52,193 nucleotides of DNA from Acidobacteriota bacterium (GTDB taxonomy: Bacteria; Acidobacteriota; Vicinamibacteria; Vicinamibacterales; JAHECP01): positions 1 through 52,193 of the forward strand of contig JAHECP010000020.1 in the NCBI GenBank assembly GCA_024641665.1. Reading direction: 5' to 3'. This document shows positions 23,575 through 32,698 of the stretch, piece after piece. Both the position numbers and the translations under genes were made by a program. The notes beneath the pieces are model-generated. The model saw nothing but the letters and a program-made list of their open reading frames with translations, did no database searches and was not told the DNA's origin. Each line of letters begins with the position of its first letter. Within the stretch, counting starts at the first letter, position 1.

Positions 23575-25825
23575 GTCACCGGGCGTCTACATCTGCAGCG
23601 GCTGCTCGATCGGCGAGTCGATCGATGTCCCGAAGCTCGCGAAAGTCGCCGAGTCCGAGTTCAAGGTCCCCCGGTGTCAGGTGCATCCGGTGCTGTGCAA
23701 CCCCGAGGGGGTGGAACTGATTCGCAAGGACCTGGCCGACGGCGCGATCGACGGCGTCGTCATCGCCGCCTGCTCGCCGCGCGTGAAGACCGACGCGTTC
23801 GCCTTCGATCCGACCGTGGTCCTCGACCGCGTGAACCTGCGGGAGCACGTCGCCTGGTGCCAGAAGCCGAACGACGAAGACACCCAGATGATGGCGGAGG
23901 ACTACCTCCGCATGGGGATCGTCAAAGCCCAGAAGTCCGAGCCGCTCGAGCCGATGCACGACGAGATCTCGAGGAAGATCCTGGTCGTCGGCGGCGGCGT
24001 CACCGGCCTCACGGCGGCGCTCGAGGGCGCCAACGCCGGCTATGAGGTCGTGCTGGTCGAAAAGGACTCCCGGCTGGGCGGCTTCGTCTCGACGCTCAAG
24101 AAGCGTTTCCCCACGGCTCCGCCCTACACCGAGTTGACGGTCGACGGCGTCGCGGCGCAGATCGAGTCGGTCAGCTACCACCCGAAGATCGAGGTGCTGA
24201 CCTCCGCGAAGATCCTCAAGACCAGTGGACAGCCTGGGATGTTCGACGTGACGATTGCGACCGGTGCCGGCGAGATGAAGACCCGGGTCGGCTCGATCGT
24301 GCTTGCCACCGGGTGGAAGCCGTACGACGCCACGAAGCTCGGGCACCTGGGCTACGGCCTGAGCCCCGACGTGGTCACCAACGTCGAGTTCGAGCGGATG
24401 GCGGCCGGCGGGCCGATTGCGCGACCGTCGGACGGGAAGGCCGTCGAGAGCGTGCTGTTCGTCCAGTGCGCCGGGTCCCGCGACAAGGACCATCTGCCCT
24501 ACTGCTCGTCGGTGTGCTGCATGGCATCGCTTAAGCACGCCGCATACGTCCACGAGCAGAACCCCGACGCCGCCGTCTACATCGTCTACAAGGACATCAG
24601 GACGCCGGGCCAGTACGAGCGGTTCTATCGCGCTGCCCAGGATCATCCGCTGAACTTCCTGACCAAGGGAGAGGTCGTCGGCGTCGAGAAGGCGGATAGC
24701 GGCGCGCTGGCCGTGACGGTCAAGGACACGCTGCTCGACGAGAGGATCAGGATCGAGGTCGGCCTGGTGGTGCTGGCCACCGGGATGGTGCCCAACGCGG
24801 CCGACGGCGTGGCCATCCGCGCGGTCAAGGACGCCAGGGCCACGCTGGCCAGGGCGGACGCCACGGAGCCGCAGAAAGTGGACGCGCGCAACAAGATTGA
24901 AACGCTCGCGCACCACGAGGGCACCGAGATCCTGCAGCTCACCTACCGCCAGGGTCCCGACCTGCCGGCGTTCCGCTACGGCTTTCCCGACTCCCACTTC
25001 GTGTGTTTCCCGTACGAGACCCGCCGTACCGGCATCTACGCTGCGGGCGCCGTGCGCTCGCCGATGGACGCCGCGCGCGCGCAGGAGGACGCCGCCGGCG
25101 CGATGCTGAAGGCCATCCAGAGCGTGGAGCTCGAGGCCGCGGGTGCGGCGGTGCACCCGCGGGCGGGCGACCTGTCGTTCCCGTCCTTCTTCCTGCAGCG
25201 CTGCACGCAGTGCAAGCGGTGCACCGAGGAGTGCCCGTTCGGCACGCTGGACGAGGACGTGAAGGGCACGCCCCAGCTCAACGCCTTCCGCTGCCGCCGC
25301 TGCGGCGTCTGCATGGGGGCCTGCCCCGAGCGCATCATCTCGTTCAAGAACTACTCGGTGGAGATCATCGCCTCGATGATCAAGGCCATCGAGGTGCCGG
25401 AGGAGGAGGACGAGAAGCCGCGCGTGCTTGTCTTCATGTGCGAGAACGACGCGTATCCGGCGCTCGACGTCGCCGGGCTCAACCGCGTGCAGTACGACCC
25501 GAGCGTGCGCGTGATCCCGCTCCGCTGCCTCGGCTCGCTCAACATCGTCTGGATCGCCGACGCGCTCTCGGGCGGCATCGACGGCGTCATGCTCGTCGGC
25601 TGCAAGTACGGCGACGACTACCAGTGCCACTACATGCAGGGCAGCGAGCTCGCCAATCGCCGGCTGGAGAACGTGAAGGAGACGCTCCAGCGTCTGCAGC
25701 TGGAATCGGAGCGTATCCAGCTCACCCAGCTGGCGATCAACGAATACGACAGGCTGCCGGGGCTCATCAACGGTTTCGTGGAGCGCATCAGGGAGCTGGG
25801 GCCCAACCCCTACAAGGGGTTCTAG
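23567..25825 (+). CDS. qmoB: Quinone-interacting membrane-bound oxidoreductase, subunit QmoB
   Basis: This is a 752-residue protein. Residues ~1-135 contain a Cys-bearing N-terminal region (GVYICSGCSIGESIDVPKL, CSPRVK). The HdrA-like FAD domain starts near 140 (VVGGGVTGLTAALEGANAG) and includes CAGSRDKDHLPYCSSVCCMA. Two 4Fe-4S sets follow (CTQCKRCTEECPFG and CRRCGVCMGACPERI). The C-terminal ~150 residues resemble the MvhD delta subunit (FMCENDAYPALDVAGL, VGCKYGDDYQCHYMQGSELA). ATG 23567 is chosen over an upstream in-frame start because it begins the conserved MAKSPGVYICSGC and has GAGGAG upstream. Together with QmoA and QmoC it delivers electrons to APS reductase. Confidence 0.94.
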   Translation: MAKSPGVYICSGCSIGESIDVPKLAKVAESEFKVPRCQVHPVLCNPEGVELIRKDLADGAIDGVVIAACSPRVKTDAFAFDPTVVLDRVNLREHVAWCQKPNDEDTQMMAEDYLRMGIVKAQKSEPLEPMHDEISRKILVVGGGVTGLTAALEGANAGYEVVLVEKDSRLGGFVSTLKKRFPTAPPYTELTVDGVAAQIESVSYHPKIEVLTSAKILKTSGQPGMFDVTIATGAGEMKTRVGSIVLATGWKPYDATKLGHLGYGLSPDVVTNVEFERMAAGGPIARPSDGKAVESVLFVQCAGSRDKDHLPYCSSVCCMASLKHAAYVHEQNPDAAVYIVYKDIRTPGQYERFYRAAQDHPLNFLTKGEVVGVEKADSGALAVTVKDTLLDERIRIEVGLVVLATGMVPNAADGVAIRAVKDARATLARADATEPQKVDARNKIETLAHHEGTEILQLTYRQGPDLPAFRYGFPDSHFVCFPYETRRTGIYAAGAVRSPMDAARAQEDAAGAMLKAIQSVELEAAGAAVHPRAGDLSFPSFFLQRCTQCKRCTEECPFGTLDEDVKGTPQLNAFRCRRCGVCMGACPERIISFKNYSVEIIASMIKAIEVPEEEDEKPRVLVFMCENDAYPALDVAGLNRVQYDPSVRVIPLRCLGSLNIVWIADALSGGIDGVMLVGCKYGDDYQCHYMQGSELANRRLENVKETLQRLQLESERIQLTQLAINEYDRLPGLINGFVERIRELGPNPYKGF

Positions 25826-25834
25826 AGGGACACG

Positions 25835-27049
25835 ATGGCCGACACCCTTGTCGTCACGCCCGACATCACGTTCATCCGCGAGGTCATGGCCTCGGGTGGA
25901 GAGGATCTGAAGAAGTGCTACCAGTGCGCGACGTGCTCGGTGGTCTGCGAGTTGTCGCCCGACGAGGCACCGTTTCCCCGGCGGCAGATGGTGTACGCGC
26001 AGTGGGGGCTGCGTGATCGCCTGATGGCCGACCCGGCGATCTGGCTGTGTCACCAATGCAACGACTGCTCGACGAGATGCCCTCGCGGCGTCAGGCCGGG
26101 CGACGTATTGGCGGCCATTCGGCAGCAGGTCGTGCTCCACTACGCGGCGCCACGATTCCTCGGCCGCTGGCTCAGCCAGCCCCGGTCGATTCCGCTCGTG
26201 CTGGGCATACCGGCGGCATTGCTCACCTTGGCCCTCCTCGCGAGGGACCGCGTCGCAGACGCCCTGGGCCTCTCGGTGGTCCCGACCGGTCGGATCGTCT
26301 TCGCCTATTCCAGCCTGTTCCCTCGCTGGATGCTGAACGGCTTTTTCGGGTTCTTCGCTCTTCTGGCCTTCGTCGCGATCCTCGTCGGAGTGCTCAGGTT
26401 CTGGCGAGCCATGCGGGCCGCCGTCCCGGCCGATCGCCGCGGCCAGCCTGTTGCGGGGCTGATCTCGAGCACTCTGTCGGCGCTTGCGCGCATCGTCACG
26501 CACCGCAACTTCGCATCCTGCACCACGGCGCGCTCACGGTTCGTCTCGCACGTGTGCACGATGTTCGGCTTTATCGCCTTGGCCGTGGTGAGCCTGTGGG
26601 TGATCACCGCCGCGTACAATCCGCTGATCCGGGGTGACTTCGTCTACCCCTTCAGCTTCTGGAATCCCTGGAAGATTCTCGCCAATGTGGGCGGCGTCGC
26701 CGTGTTGGCCGGCTGCTGCCTGATGATTCGCGATCGGCTGCGCGAGAACGGGTCCGCCAGCTCGTCCTCGTATGCGGATTGGGCGCTGCTGTTCACCCTG
26801 CTGCTCGTCACGATCACCGGCTTCTTCACCGAGGGGCTCCACTTCATGCGGCTGGAGCCCCACAGACACGTTGCCTACTTCGTGCATCTGGTGTTCGCGT
26901 TCACGGCCCTGATGTATCTGCCGTACACGAAGTTCGCTCATCTGGCTTACCGTGGCGCCGCCATGGTCTTCGCGGAGCGTTACGGCCAGACCCGTGAGGC
27001 GTCCTCGATGGCGCCGGTCAATCGGCAGGACGCACAGCAAGAAGGTTAG
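25835..27049 (+). CDS. qmoC: Quinone-interacting membrane-bound oxidoreductase, subunit QmoC
   Basis: This 404-residue protein joins an HdrC-like N-terminus to an HdrE/NarI-like membrane half. The two [4Fe-4S] motifs are CYQCATCSVVCELSP (residues ~29-43) and CHQCNDCSTRCPRGVRPGDV. The membrane half starts near residue 120 and has six or so helices, with His residues suited to b-haem near FVSHVCTMFGFIALAVVSLW and VAYFVHLVFAFTALMYLPYT. It anchors QmoAB to the membrane and exchanges electrons with menaquinol. It lies 9 bases after qmoB and 5 bases before dsrJ copy 1. GC content appears slightly lower than in neighbouring genes. Confidence 0.93.
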   Translation: MADTLVVTPDITFIREVMASGGEDLKKCYQCATCSVVCELSPDEAPFPRRQMVYAQWGLRDRLMADPAIWLCHQCNDCSTRCPRGVRPGDVLAAIRQQVVLHYAAPRFLGRWLSQPRSIPLVLGIPAALLTLALLARDRVADALGLSVVPTGRIVFAYSSLFPRWMLNGFFGFFALLAFVAILVGVLRFWRAMRAAVPADRRGQPVAGLISSTLSALARIVTHRNFASCTTARSRFVSHVCTMFGFIALAVVSLWVITAAYNPLIRGDFVYPFSFWNPWKILANVGGVAVLAGCCLMIRDRLRENGSASSSSYADWALLFTLLLVTITGFFTEGLHFMRLEPHRHVAYFVHLVFAFTALMYLPYTKFAHLAYRGAAMVFAERYGQTREASSMAPVNRQDAQQEG

Positions 27050-27054
27050 GAATC

Positions 27055-27426
27055 ATGTCGAAGACACCGCTTCCGAGCAGACGAGGCAGCCGACTGACCG
27101 CCGTCGCGGTGCTCGTCATCCTGCTTCCGTTTGGCTACAGCGCCCTGTCCTGGGCCGTCGCGCGAAAACCCGCGGGTCCCCAGCCGTTTCTCGAGAGGCC
27201 CGATCCCAAGTACGACCGCTGCATCAGGGACACGACCTACATGCGCTTTCATCATTGGGAGCTGCTCCTGACCGTCAGAGACGAGGTCGTGCGCGCCGGC
27301 CACCCTGGAGACGTGACGTTGAAGAAGTGCCAGGAATGTCATACGAGCCGAGAGCGCTTCTGCGACCGGTGCCACAACTCCGTGAACCTCCACCCGGACT
27401 GCTGGAGGTGTCACGACTATCCGTAG
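27055..27426 (+). CDS. dsrJ: DsrJ triheme cytochrome c (first copy)
   Basis: This 123-residue periplasmic cytochrome has an uncleaved or cleavable N-terminal helix (~13-33). Three CXXCH haem sites are C92-C95-H96 (CQECH), C103-C106-H107 (CDRCH) and C116-C119-H120 (CWRCH). A lone Cys56 in DRCIRDTTYMRFHHWELL sits where DsrJ supplies an unusual Cys ligand to one haem. The three haem sites and this Cys (46 in the other copy) keep identical spacing among themselves in the second DsrJ (37929-38324), showing duplication of a whole module. It follows qmoC directly and leads the first dsrJOP set. Confidence 0.9.
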   Translation: MSKTPLPSRRGSRLTAVAVLVILLPFGYSALSWAVARKPAGPQPFLERPDPKYDRCIRDTTYMRFHHWELLLTVRDEVVRAGHPGDVTLKKCQECHTSRERFCDRCHNSVNLHPDCWRCHDYP

Positions 27427-27517
27427 GCGGGGCGGTGTGCGCGGTTCCTTGTGACCCGGTGGTCCGGCCGGGCAGCCGGACGAGGCGGCCGAGGCCGGAT
27501 TGGAGGGGAGGCGGCGG

Positions 27518-28273
27518 ATGAACAGGCGAGAGTTCTTGAAGACGACGGGCGGCGTGGTGCTGCTGGGCGGTTCCTGTGCGTACGCCGTCCGCCTGTTGAC
27601 AGCGACCACTCCGGTCCCTCCGGCCGCGGCGCCAGCCGGCGCGGCCACGGCGCCTTCGTCGACGCGGCGGTGGGGGATGGTGATCGACCTCAACAGATGC
27701 CGGCCGGACTGCACGGCGTGTCTGGATGCGTGCAGCAGGGAAAACAACGTCGTGCCTGTCGGCGACGCGCGGTGGGATGTCCACTGGATCAGGAAGGTCA
27801 CCGTCCACGACCCGAGCGGCCGGTCACGCGACAAGCACGTGTTGCTGCTGTGCAACCAGTGCGACGAACCGCCGTGTGCGCAGGTCTGTCCCGTCCAGGC
27901 CACCTACAAGCGCGATGACGGCATCGTGATCGTCGATCCCCACCGGTGCATCGGCTGCAGGTATTGCATGATCGCCTGCCCGTACGACGCCCGCATGTTC
28001 AGTTTCAAGGAGAGCGACGCCTGGCCCAACAAGGATCTGCCCAGGCGATCCCACGGCGTGGCCGAGGCGTGCACGTTCTGCGCGCATCGTCTGGACCGGT
28101 CCGAGAAACCGGCGTGCGTCGAAGCGTGCGAACGGCTCAACGTCGGGGCCCTCATGGTTGGCGACCTGAACGATCCCGACAGCAACGTCTCCAGGGCCAT
28201 CGCCGACAACTCCGTCAAGCGACTCAGGGAGGATCTCGGCACCGAGCCGAAGGTCTGGTACGTCGGGCTCTAG
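27518..28273 (+). CDS. dsrO: DsrO periplasmic Fe-S protein (first copy)
   Basis: This 251-residue ferredoxin-like protein is exported by the Tat pathway (MNRREFLKTTGGVVLLGG). It has four cluster-binding groups: CRPDCTACLDACSREN, CNQCDEPPCAQVCPVQAT, CIGCRYCMIACPYDAR and CTFCAHRLDRSEKPACVEAC, as in NrfC/DsrO proteins. It should sit outside the membrane and shuttle electrons between DsrJ haems and DsrP. ATG 27518 has GGAGGGGAGG upstream and gives the Tat motif at the very start. The 91 bases between dsrJ and dsrO contain only a weak GTCCGGC/GCCGGAC hairpin. A second copy lies at 38321-39088. Confidence 0.9.
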   Translation: MNRREFLKTTGGVVLLGGSCAYAVRLLTATTPVPPAAAPAGAATAPSSTRRWGMVIDLNRCRPDCTACLDACSRENNVVPVGDARWDVHWIRKVTVHDPSGRSRDKHVLLLCNQCDEPPCAQVCPVQATYKRDDGIVIVDPHRCIGCRYCMIACPYDARMFSFKESDAWPNKDLPRRSHGVAEACTFCAHRLDRSEKPACVEACERLNVGALMVGDLNDPDSNVSRAIADNSVKRLREDLGTEPKVWYVGL

Positions 28274-28295
28274 GGGCATCGGGGAGAAGGCGGAC

Positions 28296-29582
28296 ATGGA
28301 CACGCGGTACGAGAAGGTCGACGGGACTTCGCCGCAGTACCGGCTGGCGCTGGCAGTTCTCGGCGGACTGGCTGTCGCGGGATTCGCCTGTACCTGGTGG
28401 GTGTCGCAGCAGGGACTCTGGCGGACAGGGATGAACCTCCGGGTCCCCTGGGGTCTGCAGATCGTGATGGCCATCTACTACATCGGGCTGTCGGCGGGCT
28501 CTCTCGTGATCTCGGGGTTGTCCGGTGTGTTCGGCCGGGCGGAGTACAAGCCCTTCGCCCGGATCGCCGTCTACGCCGCAATGCTCCTGCTGGTGGCGGC
28601 GCTGCTCTCGATCGCCATGGACCAGGGACGGATCGACCGGTTCTTCGTGCAGCCCTTCGTGCACACCAATCCGCTGTCGCTGTTCTCGATCAACCCGGCG
28701 CTTTACGTCAGCTACATCCTGATCTGTATGGTCTACCTCTGGGCGCTGCTGACCGAGCGGAACCGACTGGTGGGCGGCCTCGCGGCGCTGGCCCTGGGAT
28801 GGGCCATCGCCGTTCACAGCGGCACCGGAGCGATCTTCGGCTTCAACGCGAGAGCGCTGTACGAATCGCCCCTGCTGCCGGCGAGCTTCGTGATCGCGGC
28901 GATCGCATCGGGCACGGCGCTGATGATCGTGCTGATCGTGGCCCTGTTCAGGCTGACCAGGCGACGCGTGGACGACGACCTCGTGCTGGGACTCGGCCGG
29001 ATCCTGCGCGTGTGCCTGCTGGCCGTGTTCTATCTCCTGGTCGTGGACAACGCGTTCCGGCTGTACCTCGTCGGGGAGCGCGAGGCCGGTCTCTACTATC
29101 TCTTCCAAGGCGTGCACGGTGCGATGTTCTGGGGCGGCCTGGTCCTGCTGGCGTGCTGCCTGCCGCTGGTGCTGCTCTTCGCTCCGAGGACCCGGCGGTC
29201 GGTCCGGTGGGTCGTGTTCGCGTCCGTCCTCGTGATCTGCGGGATTCTGTGTGAGCGATACGTGATCGTTGTCCCGGGGCTGACACGCCCCGCGGACCTG
29301 TTTCCAGGCATGCAGGTGATCGGCATGCAGTCCCAGGAGGGCATCGTCGGCTATTCGATCAGCTTCGTCGAGATCGTTCAGGCGCTGGGAGTGCTGAGCC
29401 TGATCGGGTTCCTGTTCTTGCTGGGGCTGAAGGCCCTCAAGCTGATGCCGACCGAAGCACGGATCGATTTGCCGCTCGTCTCGGTTGCGTTACCTGAATA
29501 CGCGAGTGATGGGAGTGCTCGCGGGCAGGTCGATCCTGCTCGTCGAGCCTCGCTACCGACAGGAGGGTTCCATGGCAGATGA
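28296..29582 (+). CDS. dsrP: DsrP NrfD-type membrane subunit (first copy)
   Basis: This 428-residue protein has about ten transmembrane helices, of the NrfD/DsrP family that oxidises or reduces menaquinone. Features include a quinone-site-like stretch near [20 protein letters not shown] (~38-57), [20 protein letters not shown] in the second half, and a final helix near residue 375. The last ~40 residues are hydrophilic and extend past the usual end. The stop overlaps the dsrA start by 11 bases. It is 40 residues longer than the other copy (39099-40265). Placed between qmoC and dsrA without M and K, it makes a J-O-P half-complex beside Qmo. Confidence 0.9.
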   Translation: MDTRYEKVDGTSPQYRLALAVLGGLAVAGFACTWWVSQQGLWRTGMNLRVPWGLQIVMAIYYIGLSAGSLVISGLSGVFGRAEYKPFARIAVYAAMLLLVAALLSIAMDQGRIDRFFVQPFVHTNPLSLFSINPALYVSYILICMVYLWALLTERNRLVGGLAALALGWAIAVHSGTGAIFGFNARALYESPLLPASFVIAAIASGTALMIVLIVALFRLTRRRVDDDLVLGLGRILRVCLLAVFYLLVVDNAFRLYLVGEREAGLYYLFQGVHGAMFWGGLVLLACCLPLVLLFAPRTRRSVRWVVFASVLVICGILCERYVIVVPGLTRPADLFPGMQVIGMQSQEGIVGYSISFVEIVQALGVLSLIGFLFLLGLKALKLMPTEARIDLPLVSVALPEYASDGSARGQVDPARRASLPTGGFHGR

Positions 29583-30777
29583 AGGCGTCAAGACCACGCT
29601 CCTCGATGAGCTAGAGAAGGGCCCGTGGCCGAGCTTCGTCAAGGAGATCAAGAAGGCGAGCGAGACGAGCCCGGTCTGTGACGATCTCCTGGGGCAGCTC
29701 GAGCTGTCCTACGAAGAGAAGAAGGGCCACTGGAAGCACGGCGGCATCGTCGGTGTCATGGGCTATGGGGGTGGCGTCATCGGCCGCTACAGCGACGTGC
29801 CAGAGAAGTTCCCGAACGTGGCCCACTTCCACACGCTGCGTGTCAACCATCCCGCTGGATGGTTCTATACGAGCGACGCGCTCAGGACGCTCTGCAACAT
29901 CTGGGAGCGCCACGGCTCGGGCCTGACCAACATGCATGGCTCCACCGGAGACATCATTTTCCTGGGCACGAAGACCGACGAGCTGGAGCCGACCTTCGCC
30001 GATCTGACCAAGGCTGGCTTTGACCTCGGCGGTTCTGGCTCCGTGATGCGGACGCCGTCGTGCTGTGTCGGGCAGGCGCGCTGCGAGTGGGCCTGCTATG
30101 ACACGATGAAGCTCTGCTACGAGTTAACGCAGACCTATCAGGACGAGTTGCACCGGCCGGCCTTCCCTTACAAGTACAAGTTCAAGTGCGCCGGCTGTCC
30201 GAACGACTGTGTCGCCTCCATCGCCCGGTCCGACTGCTCCATCATCGGGACCTGGAAGGACGACATCCAGCAGGACGACGCGGCCGTGGCCGAGTACGCG
30301 GCGCTGGGCCTCGACATCCAGAAGGACGTCTGCGACAACTGCCCTACCAAGTGTATGGCGTGGGACGGCAAGAAGCTGACGATTGACAATCACGAGTGCG
30401 TCCGTTGTATGCACTGCATCAACGTGATGCCGAAGGCCCTGCGGCCCGGCAAGGAACGAGGTGCGACGATTCTCATCGGCGCCAAGGCCCCGATCATTCA
30501 AGGCGCTCTGCTCTCGTCGGTTCTCATCCCGTTTGTTCCGGCGGACGAGCTTCTGGAAACGCTCAAGGAGCTTACGGGCCGCATCTGGGAGTTCTGGTCG
30601 GAGTATGGCAAGAACCGCGAGCGGGTCGGCGAGCTCATCCAGCGCGTCGGGATGGCGAACTTCCTCGACGCGATCGGCCTCGAGCCGACGCCCGAAATGG
30701 TGGCGGCGCCGAGGGACAACCCGTACATCTTCTTCCAGAAGGAAGACGGCAAGCCGAAGGACGGGGACGGGCAGTAG
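29572..30777 (+). CDS. dsrA: Dissimilatory sulfite reductase alpha subunit
   Basis: This is a 401-residue protein. The sirohaem-[4Fe-4S] ligands C165, C171, C209 and C213 stand in [13 protein letters not shown] and [16 protein letters not shown]. The inserted ferredoxin domain has C254, C257, C261 and C276, C279, C282 ([15 protein letters not shown]). Residues around [19 protein letters not shown] and [16 protein letters not shown] are typical. DsrA with DsrB reduces sulfite to a DsrC-bound intermediate. The start is fixed by AGGAGGG and the MADEGVK N-terminus. It overlaps dsrP copy 1 by 11 bases. No defect is seen; whether it is of reductive or reverse type needs a tree. Confidence 0.97.
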   Translation: MADEGVKTTLLDELEKGPWPSFVKEIKKASETSPVCDDLLGQLELSYEEKKGHWKHGGIVGVMGYGGGVIGRYSDVPEKFPNVAHFHTLRVNHPAGWFYTSDALRTLCNIWERHGSGLTNMHGSTGDIIFLGTKTDELEPTFADLTKAGFDLGGSGSVMRTPSCCVGQARCEWACYDTMKLCYELTQTYQDELHRPAFPYKYKFKCAGCPNDCVASIARSDCSIIGTWKDDIQQDDAAVAEYAALGLDIQKDVCDNCPTKCMAWDGKKLTIDNHECVRCMHCINVMPKALRPGKERGATILIGAKAPIIQGALLSSVLIPFVPADELLETLKELTGRIWEFWSEYGKNRERVGELIQRVGMANFLDAIGLEPTPEMVAAPRDNPYIFFQKEDGKPKDGDGQ

Positions 30778-30802
30778 CGGGTCCCGACAGACGCGAGGAG
30801 AC

Positions 30803-31897
30803 ATGACGATGACCACGACACCGGCACCGGCCAAGCGGATTACGGATATCGGTCCTCCGCACTACGAGAAGTTCCTGCACCCCCTGATTAAGAAGAACTA
30901 CGGCCAGTGGAAGTACCACGAATCTGTGGCGTCGGGGGTGCTGCGTCACGTCGCGGAATCGGGCGACGAGATTTACAGCGTGCGCGCAGGTTCACCGCGG
31001 CTTCTTTCCACGGCGACCATCAGGCTCTTCGCGGATCTCGCGGAAAAATACTGCGGCGGGTACCTGCGCTTCACGAGCCGGAACAACGTGGAGTTCCTCC
31101 TGGATGACCGGGCCAAGATCGAGCCCTTGAAGAAGGAGCTCCTGGCGCTGGGTTTCCCCGTCGGGGGCACGAACAACGCCATCAGCAACATCGTCCACAC
31201 CCAGGGGTGGGTCCACTGCCACTCCTCGGCGACCGACGCGTCGGGCATCGTCAAGTCGGTCATGGACGCCCTCCACGACCGCTTCACCCACGAGGACCTG
31301 CCGGCCAAGCTGCGCATCGCGCTCGCTTGCTGCCTCAACATGTGCGGCGCCGTCCACTGCTCCGACATCGCCATCCTGGGTGTTCACCGAATGCCCCCGC
31401 AGATCAGCAAGGAGACGCTCCCAAAGGTCTGCGAGATCCCGACCCTCATCGCCTCCTGCCCAACGGGCGCCATCCGCTCTGCCACGTACGACGGCAAGCC
31501 CTCCGTCGAGGTGACGGAGGAACAGTGCATGTTCTGCGCTAACTGCTACACGGTGTGCCCCGCCATGCCGCTGAACGATCCCGAGAACGATGGGATCTCC
31601 ATCTGGGTGGGCGGCAAGGTGAGCAACGCGCGCAGCGCGCCGAAGTTCTCGAAGCTGGCGATCCCGTTCATCCCCAACAACCCGCCGCGCTGGCCGGAGG
31701 TGGTGGACGCGGTTGTGAACATCGTCAACGTCTACGCCAAGCACGCGCGGAAGTACCAGCGCATGGGCGAGTGGATCGAGCGGATCGGGTGGCCCCGTTT
31801 CTTCGAACTGACGGGGATTCCGTTCACCCGGTACCACATCGACGACTTCCGGTACGCGGGGACCACCTACGCCAGGTCGACGCACATCCGGTTCTAG
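30803..31897 (+). CDS. dsrB: Dissimilatory sulfite reductase beta subunit
   Basis: This 364-residue protein contains the catalytic sirohaem ligation set C139 ([14 protein letters not shown]), C176-C177 and C181 ([19 protein letters not shown]), spaced as in characterised DsrB. A ferredoxin domain follows (C242, C245, C248, C252: [16 protein letters not shown]). ATG 30803 is preceded by GAGGAG; the frame is open far upstream only as a shadow of dsrA. It forms the alpha2beta2 enzyme with DsrA and receives electrons for the six-electron reduction of sulfite. dsrD follows 9 bases later, the order found in sulfate reducers. Confidence 0.97.
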   Translation: MTMTTTPAPAKRITDIGPPHYEKFLHPLIKKNYGQWKYHESVASGVLRHVAESGDEIYSVRAGSPRLLSTATIRLFADLAEKYCGGYLRFTSRNNVEFLLDDRAKIEPLKKELLALGFPVGGTNNAISNIVHTQGWVHCHSSATDASGIVKSVMDALHDRFTHEDLPAKLRIALACCLNMCGAVHCSDIAILGVHRMPPQISKETLPKVCEIPTLIASCPTGAIRSATYDGKPSVEVTEEQCMFCANCYTVCPAMPLNDPENDGISIWVGGKVSNARSAPKFSKLAIPFIPNNPPRWPEVVDAVVNIVNVYAKHARKYQRMGEWIERIGWPRFFELTGIPFTRYHIDDFRYAGTTYARSTHIRF

Positions 31898-31906
31898 GAG
31901 GCTTCC

Positions 31907-32155
31907 ATGGCTGTGACGGTGGAACAACTGGCCGAAGAGATGTACGAGATGATCAAAGAGGCGATGGGCAAGAAGAGCTTCAAGGCCACGGACCTCGCGA
32001 AAGCCATGATCGCCAAGTACGGCGAGGCGGAAGTTTCGAAGGACGACTGCAAGCATGCCATTCGCGTGCTCATCGACACGGGGCGCTGCGTGTACAGCTA
32101 CTTCGGCGGCAGCTACATCACGCTGCCGCACAAGGAAGGCGCCGCGCCCGACTAG
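31907..32155 (+). CDS. dsrD: DsrD, small winged-helix activator of DsrAB
   Basis: This 82-residue protein has helices near the start (VEQLAEEMYEMIKEAMG), a middle with SKDDCKHAIRVLIDTGRCVY, and an end of YSYFGGSYITLPHKEG that matches the DsrD pattern of a wing strand after an 'xxYxxSGSxxxYxL'-like turn. It lies immediately after dsrB, as in known sulfate reducers, with AGGAGG before the start. DsrD is reported to speed sulfite reduction by DsrAB and is generally absent from sulfur oxidisers, so it supports a reductive pathway. Similarity is by fold pattern and location rather than strong identity. Confidence 0.8.
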   Translation: MAVTVEQLAEEMYEMIKEAMGKKSFKATDLAKAMIAKYGEAEVSKDDCKHAIRVLIDTGRCVYSYFGGSYITLPHKEGAAPD

Positions 32156-32234
32156 GCTCGGCGGCGGGTGGGCCGGCGGTGCGCGCGTGCGCCGGCCGGC
32201 GCGCCGGGCTCTCACGTGACGGAAGGAGACGACG

Positions 32235-32669
32235 ATGGCGGGCAAAGCCGCGGATAACCTCGACGAGCTCGTGACCGTCCTGAAGAAGTGGCAGACGATC
32301 GAGGACGACAGTGTCGCCTCGACCACCGAGATCATGGAGCGGACCAAGAACCCGCTCATTCGCCTCGTCATGGAGATCATCAGGCACGACTCGGTGATGC
32401 ACAAGCACGTGCAGCAGGTCATGCTCGACGGCCTCCAGAAGGAGGCGTTCTCGCTCACGCCCGAGGAACTGGCGGAAATCTGGGACCTCGTGGAGAAGCA
32501 CCACGCGCTCGAGAAGGACACGCTGGAGCTGGCGGACAAGGCCCGGCGCAACTGCCGGCTGTTCGTGCACCGGCACCTGCTGACCTACCTGCTCGAGGAC
32601 GAGCAGAAACACGACCGCCTGCTCGCCCAGCTCGAGGATTTCAAGCGCGGCATCTATCCGTACGCGTAG
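32235..32669 (+). CDS. Four-helix (ferritin- or hemerythrin-like) protein in the dsr operon
   Basis: This 144-residue, almost entirely helical protein carries recurring Glu/His pairs: TIEDDSVAST (~21-30), IRHDSVMHKHVQQVM (~49-63), VEKHHALEKDTLELA and LEDEQKHDRLLAQLEDFKRG. These four helices with E/D...H pairs suggest a ferritin-like or hemerythrin-like diiron bundle. A GGAAGGAG element lies before the ATG. Its place between dsrD and the DsrL-type gene implies a job in the sulfite-reduction block, perhaps oxygen or peroxide defence or redox sensing. No standard name is recognised. Confidence 0.6.
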   Translation: MAGKAADNLDELVTVLKKWQTIEDDSVASTTEIMERTKNPLIRLVMEIIRHDSVMHKHVQQVMLDGLQKEAFSLTPEELAEIWDLVEKHHALEKDTLELADKARRNCRLFVHRHLLTYLLEDEQKHDRLLAQLEDFKRGIYPYA

Positions 32670-32698
32670 TCGGCGGCCCCGCGGGAGGGGGTTGAACC

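Noticed and set aside
23576-26503. A 975-codon antisense frame opposite qmoB and qmoC, and similar ones at 40220-43126 and 30992-32551
   Set aside because: They mirror high-confidence genes, lack ribosome-binding sites and have compositions typical of reverse-strand shadows.
28296-29582. DsrP copy 1 as a polysulfide/thiosulfate reductase membrane subunit (PsrC/PhsC)
   Set aside because: The neighbouring DsrJ with its Cys-ligand motif and DsrO, and absence of a molybdopterin subunit, fit DsrJOP better.
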